Below are positions 8,414-19,011 of a DNA stretch of 64,000 bases, piece by piece. How positions within the stretch are numbered: position 1 is the stretch's first letter; every line of letters starts with the position of its first letter. The DNA comes from Sandaracinus amylolyticus (GTDB lineage Bacteria; Myxococcota_A; Polyangia; Polyangiales; Sandaracinaceae). A program made the translations under genes and the position numbers. Where the stretch lies: assembly GCF_000737325.1 (NCBI RefSeq), contig NZ_CP011125.1:10181945-10245944 (forward strand), given 5' to 3'. A model generated the notes under the pieces. That model saw nothing but the letters and a program-made list of their open reading frames with translations. It was not told where the DNA came from and did not search any database.

Positions 8414-9556
8414 ATGCGGCGATGGTGCGCGACGATGATGCTGCTCTCCGCGTGCGCGACGTCGCCGGCGGAGCCGCACGACGCGTCGCTCTCGCGCGAC
8501 GTCGCGAGCGACCCGGACGCCGGGCGTCCACCGCTCGCGCCGACCGCTCGCGTCGACATCCTGTTCGTGATCGACGCGTTCTCGTACGCGACTCGGCTGC
8601 AAGGCGCGCTGTCCGAGGCGACCCCCGCGTTCCTGCATGCGCTGGCGAGCGGCGACGTCGATCGGGACGGCGTTCCCGAGCAGCCGGCGGTGCGCTCGCT
8701 GCGCGCGGGGGTGATCACGGCCGACCTCGGCGCGGGCGTGGTCGAGGACTACGGCTGCGGCCCCGACGGCGGCGACGATGCGCAGCTGATCGACGGCGCG
8801 CGCACGATGACCGAGCACGCGGCGCTGCAGGTCCTCGAGGAGGGCGACGAGGTGGACACGGTCGCGCATGCGCTCGCGGACCTCTACCGCGTCGGCTCCG
8901 ACGACTGCTTCGTCGTGCAGGCGCTCGAGGCGGCGCTGAAGGCGCTCTCGCCGGCGCGCGCGACGTCGTGGACCGCGCCCGGCTACGTCGCGCCGGCGTT
9001 CGAGCGCGGCGCGGGCCACGGCGACGGCGCGAACGCCGGGCTCGTGCGCGACGAGAGCGTGCTCGTGATCGTGCTCGTCACCGCGCACGACGACGCCTCG
9101 ACCGCGGACCTCTCGCTCTACGACCTCGCGTCGGATCGTTACGACGGCGAGCTCCCCGTGCGGTCCGTGCGCCACCCGGAGGCGCTGCGCCCGGTCGAGC
9201 GCTATGTGCGAGGTCTGCTCGCGCTGCGCGACGATCCCCGCCGCGTCGTGGTCGCGACGGTGCTCGGCGCCCCGCCCGCGGCGGTGAGCGATCCGCGCGA
9301 CGTCGACGCCGAGGCGCTCCTCGCGCATCCCGACATGCAGATCCGGTTCGAGCCCGGTCGCACGTGGCCGCTGCCCGCGTGCCTCCGCGGTGCGAGCGGT
9401 GTCTCGGCGTACCCCGGACGGCGTCTCCTCGAGCATGCGGCCGCGATGCGCGACGCGGGCGCGCACGTGGTGATCGAGTCCGCGTGCGTCGAGTCGTTCG
9501 ACCGCTTCACGGACGCGCTCGCGCGCGAGATCGGGCTCGCGCTCGCGGGTGAGTGA
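8414..9556 (+). CDS. Lipoprotein with degenerate VWA-like domain
   Basis: This 380-residue protein has a short lipoprotein signal (MRRWCATMMLLSAC), followed by a Ser/Asp-rich linker. The core starts at VDILFVIDAFSYATRLQ, which matches the first strand and metal loop of VWA domains in myxobacterial lipoproteins that normally read DNSGSM. Here it reads DAFSYA, so the metal site is weak or lost. VLVIVLVTAHDDAST matches the later strand and its acidic loop. Cys residues at CGPDGG, DDCFVVQ, LPACLRG and ESACVE could form disulfides. It is divergent from the giant membrane protein, with 138 bp between starts, so the two could share control. A binding or adhesion role is inferred from the fold. Confidence 0.78.
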   Translation: MRRWCATMMLLSACATSPAEPHDASLSRDVASDPDAGRPPLAPTARVDILFVIDAFSYATRLQGALSEATPAFLHALASGDVDRDGVPEQPAVRSLRAGVITADLGAGVVEDYGCGPDGGDDAQLIDGARTMTEHAALQVLEEGDEVDTVAHALADLYRVGSDDCFVVQALEAALKALSPARATSWTAPGYVAPAFERGAGHGDGANAGLVRDESVLVIVLVTAHDDASTADLSLYDLASDRYDGELPVRSVRHPEALRPVERYVRGLLALRDDPRRVVVATVLGAPPAAVSDPRDVDAEALLAHPDMQIRFEPGRTWPLPACLRGASGVSAYPGRRLLEHAAAMRDAGAHVVIESACVESFDRFTDALAREIGLALAGE

Positions 9557-9588
9557 TGCGCCGCGCACCACGCGTGGCGCGTGACCGC

Positions 9589-9843
9589 TCAGTGCGTGTC
9601 GTGGCGGTGGTGATCGGGAAGCCCGAGCTTCGCGCGCAGCGCGTCGATGCGCTTGCTCGCCTCGGCCTTCGTGAGGTGCGGCTCGAACTCCTCGTGGGCC
9701 TGCTCGCAGAGCGTCGCGAGGTACGAGGACTGCGCGTCGGTCATCGGATCGTCGCCGCTCACCCAGTCGTCGGGATCCTTCTCGAGGTTGCTCCGACGCG
9801 GATCGAAGTCGCGGCCCGGCACCGGCTTCTTCGGATGCTCCAT
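9589..9843 (-). CDS. DUF3072 domain protein
   Basis: This 84-residue protein matches DUF3072: DPMTDAQSSYLATLCEQAHEE followed by LTKAEASKRIDALRAKLGL is the characteristic family sequence. It has a short charged N-terminus (MEHPKKPVPGRDFDP) and a His-rich end (PDHHRHDTH). No signal peptide or membrane segment is present, so it should be cytoplasmic. The family function is unknown. It lies 7 bp downstream of the gene at 9851-10351 on the same strand and is probably the third gene of the TetR-led operon. The ATG at 9843 fits the family's usual N-terminal length. Confidence 0.85.
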   Translation of the reverse strand: MEHPKKPVPGRDFDPRRSNLEKDPDDWVSGDDPMTDAQSSYLATLCEQAHEEFEPHLTKAEASKRIDALRAKLGLPDHHRHDTH

Positions 9844-9850
9844 GTGCCGA

Positions 9851-10351
9851 TCACCGCAGCAGCGTTCGTGCCGCGCGTGCTCGCGCGCACCGCTCGGCGA
9901 GCGCCGGACCCACCGCGTCGACGAGGCGTGCCTCGCCGATCGCCTGCGCCACGAAGTAGAGCGCGCCGGCCCCGCTGCGGCAGCCGCTCCCCGCGGCGCA
10001 CGAGCTCGCGAGCTCGGCGATCGCGAAGCAGCCGTCGCCCGAGCCGAACGGATAGCTCGCGGTCGCGGCCTCCTCGTAGGCCGTCCAACACGCCTCGTCG
10101 GGGTGCTCGAGGTAACGCTCCGCCGCCGCGACGGTCGCGCGCACGTTCGTGTCGAGCTCGAGCACACCGGCATCGAGGAGCGCGCGTCCCGCGGCGACCA
10201 TCGCGGACGTGAGCGCGACGCGCGCGGCGCTGCTCGTGTCGGGCTCGCGCGCGACCGCGAGGTCGAGGAGCCGCACCCACGAGAGCACGCGCTCGCGCGG
10301 GTCGATCGCGCCGTCCAACGTGCGCTCGATCTCGGCGACCAGCTCGCTCAC
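9851..10351 (-). CDS. Helical hypothetical protein coupled to TetR gene
   Basis: This 166-residue Ala-rich, mostly helical protein is not firmly recognised. The GTG at 10351 overlaps the TGA of the upstream TetR gene in the sequence GTGA, a strong sign of translational coupling and the reason for choosing this start. Features are VSELVAEIERTLDGAIDPRERVL, a motif-like stretch AERYLEHPDEACWTAYEEAA, and Cys residues in SSCAAGSGCRSG. The AERYL...A...A pattern faintly resembles Imm5-type immunity proteins, but that is a guess. There is no signal peptide. Co-expression with the TetR regulator suggests the regulator controls it. Confidence 0.72.
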   Translation of the reverse strand: MSELVAEIERTLDGAIDPRERVLSWVRLLDLAVAREPDTSSAARVALTSAMVAAGRALLDAGVLELDTNVRATVAAAERYLEHPDEACWTAYEEAATASYPFGSGDGCFAIAELASSCAAGSGCRSGAGALYFVAQAIGEARLVDAVGPALAERCARARAARTLLR

Positions 10352-10938
10352 GGCTCGCGCAGCCGGAGCAGGTTCACCACCACGCGCCACACCTGCTCGG
10401 TGAGCTTCGCGCGCGAGCGCTTCATCTCGCCGAGGAGCGCGCGGTTGATCGCCTGCACCATCCCGCCGATCAGCACGGTCGCGGCGAGCTCGGGATCGAG
10501 CTCCGCGTCGACCTCGCCGAGGCGCTGTCCGGCGCGCACGTTCTTCGCGGCGCGCTTGATCTGCTGGGCCACGCGGTCGCGCTGTCCCGCCGCGACGCTC
10601 GCGTCGCTCGAGACCGCGCTGACGAACGGCGCGAGCGGCTCGGTCAGGAAGAACCGCACGAACGCCTCGGTGCGCGCGCGCTCCCGCGCGGTCCAGGTCT
10701 CGCCGGAGAAGTGCGCGTCGAACACCTGCGCGTCGAAGCGATCGAAGAACGACCCCACGAGCGCGCGGATCCACTCCGACTTCGTCGGGTAGTAGCGGTA
10801 GGGCAACCCCGCGCTCACCCCGGCGCGCGAGGCGAGCCGCGCGAGATCGAGCTCACCACGCGTCGCGAGCTCGTCCGTCGCGATCTCGAGCAGTCGCCGC
10901 CGCGTCCGCTCGCCCTTGGCGATCCGCTCCTCGTGCAT
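10348..10938 (-). CDS. TetR/AcrR-family transcriptional regulator
   Basis: This 196-residue protein has the usual TetR length. Residues 8-55 form the DNA-binding domain: ERTRRRLLEIATDELATRGELDLARLASRAGVSAGLPYRYYPTKSEWI contains the helix-turn-helix and the YRYYPTK recognition-helix signature. The rest is the helical ligand-binding and dimer domain (QQIKRAAKNVRAGQRLGEVDAEL, AATVLIGGMVQAINR). TetR proteins usually repress their own operon until a small ligand binds. This one leads an operon with the coupled gene at 10351 and the DUF3072 gene. No obvious palindromic operator was seen in the 75 bp upstream, and the ligand is unknown. Confidence 0.93.
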   Translation of the reverse strand: MHEERIAKGERTRRRLLEIATDELATRGELDLARLASRAGVSAGLPYRYYPTKSEWIRALVGSFFDRFDAQVFDAHFSGETWTARERARTEAFVRFFLTEPLAPFVSAVSSDASVAAGQRDRVAQQIKRAAKNVRAGQRLGEVDAELDPELAATVLIGGMVQAINRALLGEMKRSRAKLTEQVWRVVVNLLRLREP

Positions 10939-11013
10939 CGTCGGCGCGCCCGAGCCTGACGCTCGCGCAGAAATGAGTCCAGCTCACTTCCGCAGAGCGG
11001 CCTCGAGCGCCAC

Positions 11014-11760
11014 TCACGGTGACGAGAGCGCCGACTCCTCGTTCACGCGCTCGACGAACCCGAGGAGACGGCCTTGCGCTTCGGGCCCCACCACCCACTC
11101 GTGGCCGCAGGTCTGTCCGATCACGCGCGCCGCAGTCGCGAAGGCGGTGAGCACGTCCAGATCGACGAGGCTCCGGACCTCTTGCCCTTCGACCACCGGG
11201 TGGCGCTGCACGACCTCGAGATCGACGCGCGTGCCGTCGACGAGCACGCGCGTCGAACAGGTCTCGTCCGGCGCGGTCGTGGGAATCCGGATCGACCACC
11301 ACACGCGCCGCGGATCGGCGCTCGGCACCGCGTGCAGCGACACCCTCGCGCCCTCGAGCTGCGCGGTCGTCTCGAGCGCCCAGCCTGCTTCGGTGCGGAC
11401 CCGGCTCACCGCGCGGATCGCCTCCGGCGCGGCGCCCCTCTCGCTCCCGATGACCTGGCGCTGCGTGCTCGCGACGTCGCTCGGCGGTCCCGACACCGCT
11501 TCCTCGCCGCTCACCTCGCGGATGATCGTCGTGCTCGTGCAGTTCGCCTCGTTGCAGGTCGAGACGTAGGTCGCCGTGCGCCCGCACCCGGATGCGCGAT
11601 ACGCGCCGCTCGTGAGATCCTCCACGGTCACCTCGCGCTCTCCGCAGCCGTGCTCGGCCGCGAAGCGCTGACGCACCGCGTGCGTCGCCGAGGCACAGCC
11701 GGGCAGCGCGAGGCCGAAGAGCAACGCGGCGACGACGATGACTGGGACGTAGCGGCGCAT
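11014..11760 (-). CDS. Lipoprotein, function unknown
   Basis: This 248-residue protein starts with a lipoprotein signal (MRRYVPVIVVAALLFGLALPGC). Residues 35-75 contain a Cys-rich region (HGCGEREVTVEDL, SGCGRTATYVSTCNEANCTST) of a type repeated in many myxobacterial envelope lipoproteins. The C-terminal 150 residues look beta-rich, with WWSIRIPTTAPDETC and a later Cys in IGQTCGHEW that may pair with it. No catalytic motif is recognised. The ATG at 11760 directly precedes the signal peptide. It is divergent from the Cys-rich lipoprotein gene at 11997, with a 236-bp gap that probably holds both promoters. Confidence 0.85.
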   Translation of the reverse strand: MRRYVPVIVVAALLFGLALPGCASATHAVRQRFAAEHGCGEREVTVEDLTSGAYRASGCGRTATYVSTCNEANCTSTTIIREVSGEEAVSGPPSDVASTQRQVIGSERGAAPEAIRAVSRVRTEAGWALETTAQLEGARVSLHAVPSADPRRVWWSIRIPTTAPDETCSTRVLVDGTRVDLEVVQRHPVVEGQEVRSLVDLDVLTAFATAARVIGQTCGHEWVVGPEAQGRLLGFVERVNEESALSSP

Positions 11761-11996
11761 CGCTCCTCCGTGGGGTCCGCGAGTGTCGGCGGGAGGGACG
11801 ACGTCGTCAACGCGGCGGAACGTCCGGTGGTGCGCGACTTCCCGCAGCGACGCTGCACCGATTGTTTCCGGCGTGTGAAATGCGATCTCCGCGTCACGCG
11901 CGCGAGACCCGCTCGGGCGCGACGCGCCCCCTCCGCGGCACCGAGCGCCGATCCCTTGCGGCCGCAGCGATCGCGCGCTCGGTGGCGGAGGTACGC

Positions 11997-13232
11997 GTGG
12001 GGAAGCTTCGGAGCTGCTTGGCGATCGTGGTGATCGGGACATGGGGCGCGGCGTGCGCCGCGGACGACGACGACGGAGGTGGAGGGCGCGTCGACGCGGG
12101 GCGTCGCGATGCGAGCACCAGCGTCGACGCGTACGTGCCTGCGATCGATGCCGCGCCCATCGACGCGGCGCCGCCGCTCGACGCGGGCGACGACGGCGGT
12201 GCCGACGCGAGCGCGCCGGATGCCGGCCTTCCCGACTCGGGCGCGCTCGACGCGGGCAGCGACGCGGGCACGCCCGACGCGGGCAGCGACGGCGGCACGA
12301 GCGACGCGGGCAGCGACGCCGGCTCGCGCTGCACCGGCGTCGACTGCTCGGCGATGGACGGCGCCTGCGTCGTCGGCGTGTGCGACCCGGCCGACGGAAC
12401 CTGCGGGACGATCCCGCGCCCCGATCGCACCCGCTGCGACGACGGCGATCCCTGCACCACCGAGGACGCGTGCACCGCGGGCACGTGCGAGGGCACCGCG
12501 CTCGACTGCACCGCGATGGACGACGCCTGCAACGTCGGCGCGTGCGACGCGACCGGCGCGTGCGTGCCCGCCCCGGGCAACGAAGGCGGCGCGTGCGACG
12601 ACGGCGATCGCTGCACCGCGGACGACGTGTGCACCGCGGGCGTGTGCGAGGGCGTCGCGGCGACGTGTGGGGATCCCGTGCTCGCGTTCCCGGCGGGCGT
12701 CGAGTCGCCGATGCGCGGCAACGTGACCGGCGGCACGCGCTTCGACGACGCGTGCCCCGAGGGCCAGGTGCTGATCGGCTTCGACGGCCTCTTGAGCTCG
12801 GCGAACGGCTACTTCCAGCGCCTCGCGGCGGCGTGCGGGACCCCCGCGCTCACGCACGACGGCAGCGGCGGATACACCGTCTCGATCGGCGCAGGCGCCA
12901 CGCTGCCGCTGCGCGGCGGCCACACCGGACCGGTGATGGCGAGCACGCGCTGCGCGCCCGGCGAGATCGTCACGGGGTTCGTCGGACGCCGCGGCGCGCT
13001 CGTCGACAGCATCACGATCTCGTGCGCGAGCCTCACCGTGAGCGGCACCGGCGCGTCGCTCGCGCTCGTGATCGGCACGCCCTCGGCGCGGCCTTCGGTC
13101 GGCGGCAGCGGTGGCTCGGCGTTCCCCGAGTCGACGTGTCCCGCGGGATCGATCGCGCGGGGCGCGGTGATCCGCGCGGGTGACTCGCTCGACGCGATCG
13201 CGCTGATGTGCAGCGTGCCCGAGCTCCGCTGA
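11997..13232 (+). CDS. Cys-rich repeat lipoprotein with C-terminal paired lectin-like region
   Basis: This 411-residue protein begins at GTG 11997, chosen because GGAGG at 11987-11991 is correctly spaced and because the lipoprotein signal follows (LRSCLAIVVIGTWGAACAADDDD). Residues 25-115 are an Asp/Ala/Gly/Ser stalk (DAGSDAGTPDAGSDGG). Residues 115-220 hold Cys-rich repeats such as CDDGDPCTTEDACTAGTC, a common myxobacterial surface module with possible calcium-binding Asp clusters. The C-terminal 190 residues contain two related units with CPEGQVLIGFDGL and CAPGEIVTGFVGRRGALVD, each followed by a short Cys strand, which look like a repeated beta-sandwich. A surface adhesion role is inferred from this architecture. 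Confidence 0.85.
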   Translation: MGKLRSCLAIVVIGTWGAACAADDDDGGGGRVDAGRRDASTSVDAYVPAIDAAPIDAAPPLDAGDDGGADASAPDAGLPDSGALDAGSDAGTPDAGSDGGTSDAGSDAGSRCTGVDCSAMDGACVVGVCDPADGTCGTIPRPDRTRCDDGDPCTTEDACTAGTCEGTALDCTAMDDACNVGACDATGACVPAPGNEGGACDDGDRCTADDVCTAGVCEGVAATCGDPVLAFPAGVESPMRGNVTGGTRFDDACPEGQVLIGFDGLLSSANGYFQRLAAACGTPALTHDGSGGYTVSIGAGATLPLRGGHTGPVMASTRCAPGEIVTGFVGRRGALVDSITISCASLTVSGTGASLALVIGTPSARPSVGGSGGSAFPESTCPAGSIARGAVIRAGDSLDAIALMCSVPELR

Positions 13233-15682
<2,450 letters not shown>

Positions 15683-15701
15683 TCGAGACGCTTCGGCGAG
15701 A

Positions 15702-15884
15702 GGCGCGGGGTGAGGGTGCCGGCGCCTTGGTACTCGCGGCCGCCGGACCGTGGCGGTGAGAGCTTCGGGACGCGGCGCTTCGCTCGCTCGTGCGCTTCGC
15801 GCACAGCGCTCGCTCGCCGACGATCTCGCGTTGCCGTCGTGCGGAACCCGCTGCGTGAAGGCGCGAGCACCCTCACCCCGCGCC
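15702..15884. repeat. 183-bp element bounded by 18-bp perfect inverted repeats
   Basis: Bases 15702-15719 (ggcgcggggtgagggtgc) reappear in inverted orientation at 15867-15884. The 147-bp interior has no gene but includes smaller palindromic pieces, such as gtgcgcttcgcgcac. It lies 20 bp after the stop of the DUF5348-like gene. It could be a non-autonomous mobile element or a large structured RNA; neither flanking target-site duplication nor a second copy was seen in the window. Confidence 0.5.
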
Positions 15885-15974
15885 CGGTACCGCGGTTCTG
15901 CCGCCTCGTTGGTGGAGGCTGGGGAGAGCTCGCGGCCGATCCGCGCTGCTCGCGCGGCTCGGACGCTCGCGGGT

Positions 15975-16049
15975 AGCACCGCGCTTCGCGCGTGTGCGCG
16001 CGTTGCGCGGGATTTCGGAGAGCACCGCGCTTCGCGCGTGTGCGCGCGT
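15975..16049. repeat. 29-bp direct repeat, two copies 46 bp apart
   Basis: An identical 29-bp sequence beginning agcaccgcgcttcgcgcg occurs at 15975-16003 and 16021-16049. The unit is itself partly self-complementary. It may result from a short tandem duplication; its function, if any, is unknown. Confidence 0.85.
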
Positions 16050-16196
16050 CCGGTGGGCAAGAGGTGCGGGCGCGCGACGCGCGCGCGCCGACGGTTGGAG
16101 TGGCGGGTCGGCGCGATCTTGCGTGCGCGTCGACGTGTCGCTGCGGCGAGCGTGCGCGTCGGGTGCGTGGCGCTCGCTCGTGCGTACGTCGAGGGG

Positions 16197-16937
16197 ATGC
16201 GTGATCGCGTGCTCGAAGAGCTCTGGGACGACGCCGTACCGCGGGGGGCGGGGTTCGATGCGCGCGCGGTCGCGCAGCTGCCGCCGGCTGCGCAGCGGTA
16301 TCTGCGTCACGCGATCGCGAGAGGCACGCCGCTCGCGCATGCGGTGCGGCTCGCGATGCACGGGGAGATCAAGCTCGGAGGCGCGTGGAGCGCGTTCGAG
16401 GCGGAGCAGGTGATCCACGCGGCGCGCGGCTTCGTGTGGCGCGCGCGGGTGCGCATGAAGGGACTGCCGGTGCGCGGATCGGATCGCTGGGTCGACGGCG
16501 CGGGCGCGCTCGACTGGCGCTTGCTCGGCGTGATCCCGGTGGCGCGCGCGTCGGGCGTCGACGTGTCGCGATCGGCCGCGGGGCGCGCGCAGGCGGAGGC
16601 GATCTGGTTGCCCTCGATCCTCACCGGCGCCGAGTGGCACGCGCGCGACGATGCGCACGCCGACGCGGAGATCGCGATCCACGGCGAGAGCGGCCGCATC
16701 GACTACACGATCGACGCGCACGGTGCGCTGCGCGAGATCGTGTTCGATCGCTGGGGCGATCCCGATGCGACGGGCACGTCGTCGACGTTCCCGTTCGGCG
16801 GTGTGATCGAGGACGAGCGCACGTTCGAGGGCTTCACGATCCCGTCGCGCGTGCGCGTCGGATGGTTCTTCGGCACGCCGCGCTGGGAAGAAGGCGAGTT
16901 CTTCCGCGTCACGATCGACGACGCGACGTATCGCTGA
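16197..16937 (+). CDS. DUF6544/DUF6920-like protein
   Basis: This 246-residue protein matches a family of unknown function found mostly in actinobacteria and myxobacteria. The recognisable run includes LPPAAQRYLRHAIARGTPLA, RLAMHGEIKLGGAW, ARGFVWRARVRMKGLPVRG, GVIPVARASGVDVSRSAAG, FDRWGDP and ERTFEGFTIPSRVRVGWFFGT. The sequence suggests a lipocalin- or LolA-like beta-barrel. There is no signal peptide, although an upstream GTG would add a hydrophobic Ala/Val segment. ATG 16197 follows gaggggat directly, so the ribosome site is poorly spaced, and GTG 16209 is an alternative. It is transcribed toward the VWA gene and ends 61 bp before it. Confidence 0.82.
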   Translation: MRDRVLEELWDDAVPRGAGFDARAVAQLPPAAQRYLRHAIARGTPLAHAVRLAMHGEIKLGGAWSAFEAEQVIHAARGFVWRARVRMKGLPVRGSDRWVDGAGALDWRLLGVIPVARASGVDVSRSAAGRAQAEAIWLPSILTGAEWHARDDAHADAEIAIHGESGRIDYTIDAHGALREIVFDRWGDPDATGTSSTFPFGGVIEDERTFEGFTIPSRVRVGWFFGTPRWEEGEFFRVTIDDATYR

Positions 16938-16998
16938 CGCGCGCCCAAGGTCGCTCGAATCGCTCGGGTCGTAGGCCACACCCGACCGGAGAGAGCGA

Positions 16999-19011
16999 AT
17001 GTTGAACGATCGTTCGTGCAGCGGCGCGCGGCACCGCGCGCCGCGGTGGATCGCGCTCGTGCTGATGACGCTCGTCGCGCTGCTCACCGTCCCAGCCTGC
17101 GATCGCACCGCGGACTCGCCCGCCGCGTCGCCGGCGATCGTGAGCCCTGCGATCGCCGACGACGAGGCAGCGATCGCAGAGGAGGGGGCGCGCGAAGAGA
17201 GCGCCGAGCGCGAGCAGGACGCGGTGGCGAGCGGGGTCGCAGCGGCGCCGGTGCTCGCGCAGTCCGCCCCGACGACGCCGGTTGCGCTCGCGGATCAGCC
17301 CTTCGCGCGCATGCCGGCCGAGCCCGCCGCAGCGCCGCCTCCGCCGCCCGCGCAACGACGTGCGCGCGCCGCTGCCTCGGGCGGTCCCCAGGATCGCGGC
17401 GGCGACGTCGACGCGCTGCTGCAGGGTGCGCTCGGCGGCGGTGGGCGCCCGGCCGGCGCGCCGATCCCGAGCATGCCGACCACGCAGCGGACGGTCGCGG
17501 CGCCGCTGCCCCAGAGCGGCGTGCTCGCGTCGACGTTCGTCGGCGGAAGCGGCGCGCAGGCGCGGCTCGAAGATCTGCTCGAGCGCGGGGTGATGGTCGG
17601 CGGTCAGCACGTGCGGCTCGAGGCGTTCGACGAGCTCGGACGCCTTCCCTACGCGGTCCCGGCGCGCGACGCGGTCGCGCTCCACGCCGAGCTCGAGCGC
17701 GCCACGCTGCGCGCCGAAGGGGAGCGCGTGCACCTCCAGATCGCGCTGATGGCACGCCAGGGCGAGATGCCGGCGCGCCCGCGCATGGACGTGCGGCTCG
17801 TGATCGATCGCTCGGGCTCGATGCACGGCGACAAGTGGACCCACGCGATCCAGGCGGCGCACGCGCTCGTCGATCGTTTGAGCTCCAACGATACGTTCGG
17901 GCTCATCAGCTACAGCGACGACGCCAGCATCGATCTCGAGCCGGCGCGGGTCGGCAATCGCCAGCGCGCGCACCACGCGATCGATCAGCTCGTGATCGGC
18001 GGCGGAACGAACATCGACGGCGCGCTCTCCGCCGTCTCGCGGGTCCGCCCGGAGCGCCGCCGCCCCAACGACGTGCTGCTCGTCGTGCTGCTGTCGGACG
18101 GTGTCGCGAACGTCGGGCAGACCAACGCGGACATGATCGCGGCGCGCGCCCGCGCGCTCTTCGACGAGGGCGGCGTGCTCACGACGACGCTCGGCGTGGG
18201 CACCGACTTCGACGAGCAGACCATGCTCTCGATCGCCCGCGAGGGCAGCGGCAGCTACCACTTCGTGCGCCGCAGCGAGGACATCGCGAGCATCCTCACC
18301 GACGAGCTCGAGGAGCGCGCCCAGGCGGTCGCGCAGAACCTCCGGCTGCGCATCGAGCTCGCGCCCGGCGTGGTCGCGACGCGCGTGTACGGATCGCGCC
18401 TGCTCGATCAGCAGGAGGCGCAGGCGGTGCGGCGGACCGAGGTCGCGACCGACGTGCGCCTCGCGCGCGAGCTCGGGATCGCGCGGGATCGCCAGGAGGA
18501 CGATCAGCGCGGTCTGCGCATGCACTTCCCGACGTTCCGGCGTGGCGATCAGCACGTCGTGCTGATGGAGCTCGAGGTGCCGCCGGGCGTCGATCGCACG
18601 TCGATCGCGCAGGTGTCGCTCGATTGGAAGGACCTGGTCGACGAGCACAACGCGCAGGCGGCGGTCGACGTGACCGCGGAGCGCACGCACGATGCCGAGG
18701 CCGCCGTCGCGTCGACGGTGCGCCAGGTGAAGCGCACGGTGCTCGCGTTCCAAGCGGGCGATGCGCTGCAGTCGACGGCGGACGCGCTCGATCGCGGCGA
18801 CTACGCGGGCGCGCAGCTCGCGATCGAAGAGCGCATCACGCTGCTGCGCGCGGCGCGAGATCTGTGGCGCGATCGCGGGCTCGACGACGATCTGCGCATC
18901 CTCGAGGGCTACCAGCGCGTGCTCGCGTCGGCGTGGGGCGGGTGGGGCGAGGACTCGCGCCGCACGCTGGTGATGGCGATGAACTACTACGGCGACCGGA
19001 GGATGCGATGA
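16999..19011 (+). CDS. VWA-domain lipoprotein
   Basis: This 670-residue lipoprotein has the signal RWIALVLMTLVALLTVPAC, then a 180-residue Ala/Pro/Glu-rich linker. A YfbK-type N-terminal region (LEDLLERGVMVGGQHVRLEAFD) precedes the VWA domain at about 265-440. The metal site is intact: DRSGSMHGDKW, the Thr in GGGTNIDGAL and the Asp in LLSDGVANVG. The remaining 230 residues form a beta-rich domain and a helical end (QVKRTVLAFQAGDALQST). ATG 16999 has a well-placed ggagag. It overlaps the next gene as ATGA, so the two products are probably made together. Such proteins usually bind a partner at the cell surface through the metal site; the ligand is unknown. Confidence 0.92.
   Translation: MLNDRSCSGARHRAPRWIALVLMTLVALLTVPACDRTADSPAASPAIVSPAIADDEAAIAEEGAREESAEREQDAVASGVAAAPVLAQSAPTTPVALADQPFARMPAEPAAAPPPPPAQRRARAAASGGPQDRGGDVDALLQGALGGGGRPAGAPIPSMPTTQRTVAAPLPQSGVLASTFVGGSGAQARLEDLLERGVMVGGQHVRLEAFDELGRLPYAVPARDAVALHAELERATLRAEGERVHLQIALMARQGEMPARPRMDVRLVIDRSGSMHGDKWTHAIQAAHALVDRLSSNDTFGLISYSDDASIDLEPARVGNRQRAHHAIDQLVIGGGTNIDGALSAVSRVRPERRRPNDVLLVVLLSDGVANVGQTNADMIAARARALFDEGGVLTTTLGVGTDFDEQTMLSIAREGSGSYHFVRRSEDIASILTDELEERAQAVAQNLRLRIELAPGVVATRVYGSRLLDQQEAQAVRRTEVATDVRLARELGIARDRQEDDQRGLRMHFPTFRRGDQHVVLMELEVPPGVDRTSIAQVSLDWKDLVDEHNAQAAVDVTAERTHDAEAAVASTVRQVKRTVLAFQAGDALQSTADALDRGDYAGAQLAIEERITLLRAARDLWRDRGLDDDLRILEGYQRVLASAWGGWGEDSRRTLVMAMNYYGDRRMR

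Larger units (their letters stand above)
15683..16196. other. 514-bp gap without a convincing gene
   Basis: No reading frame here shows protein-like composition; the frames on both strands are Arg/Ala-rich artefacts of high GC. The gap contains an 18-bp inverted repeat (15702-15719 and 15867-15884), several runs of the type gcgcttcgc and cgctcgctcg, and a 29-bp direct repeat (15975 and 16021), each listed separately. The promoter of the gene at 16197 probably lies here too. Confidence 0.6.

Noticed and set aside
3980-9556. Open frames of more than 1800 codons on both strands across 4-9.5 kb
   Set aside because: High GC removes stop codons. Only the signal-peptide-led protein on the minus strand (4103-8275) and the lipoprotein at 8414-9556 on the plus strand show protein-like composition; the rest is Arg/Ala-rich antisense.
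9851-10938. Toxin-immunity pair led by a TetR gene
   Set aside because: The resemblance to Imm5 is faint and no toxin gene lies nearby.
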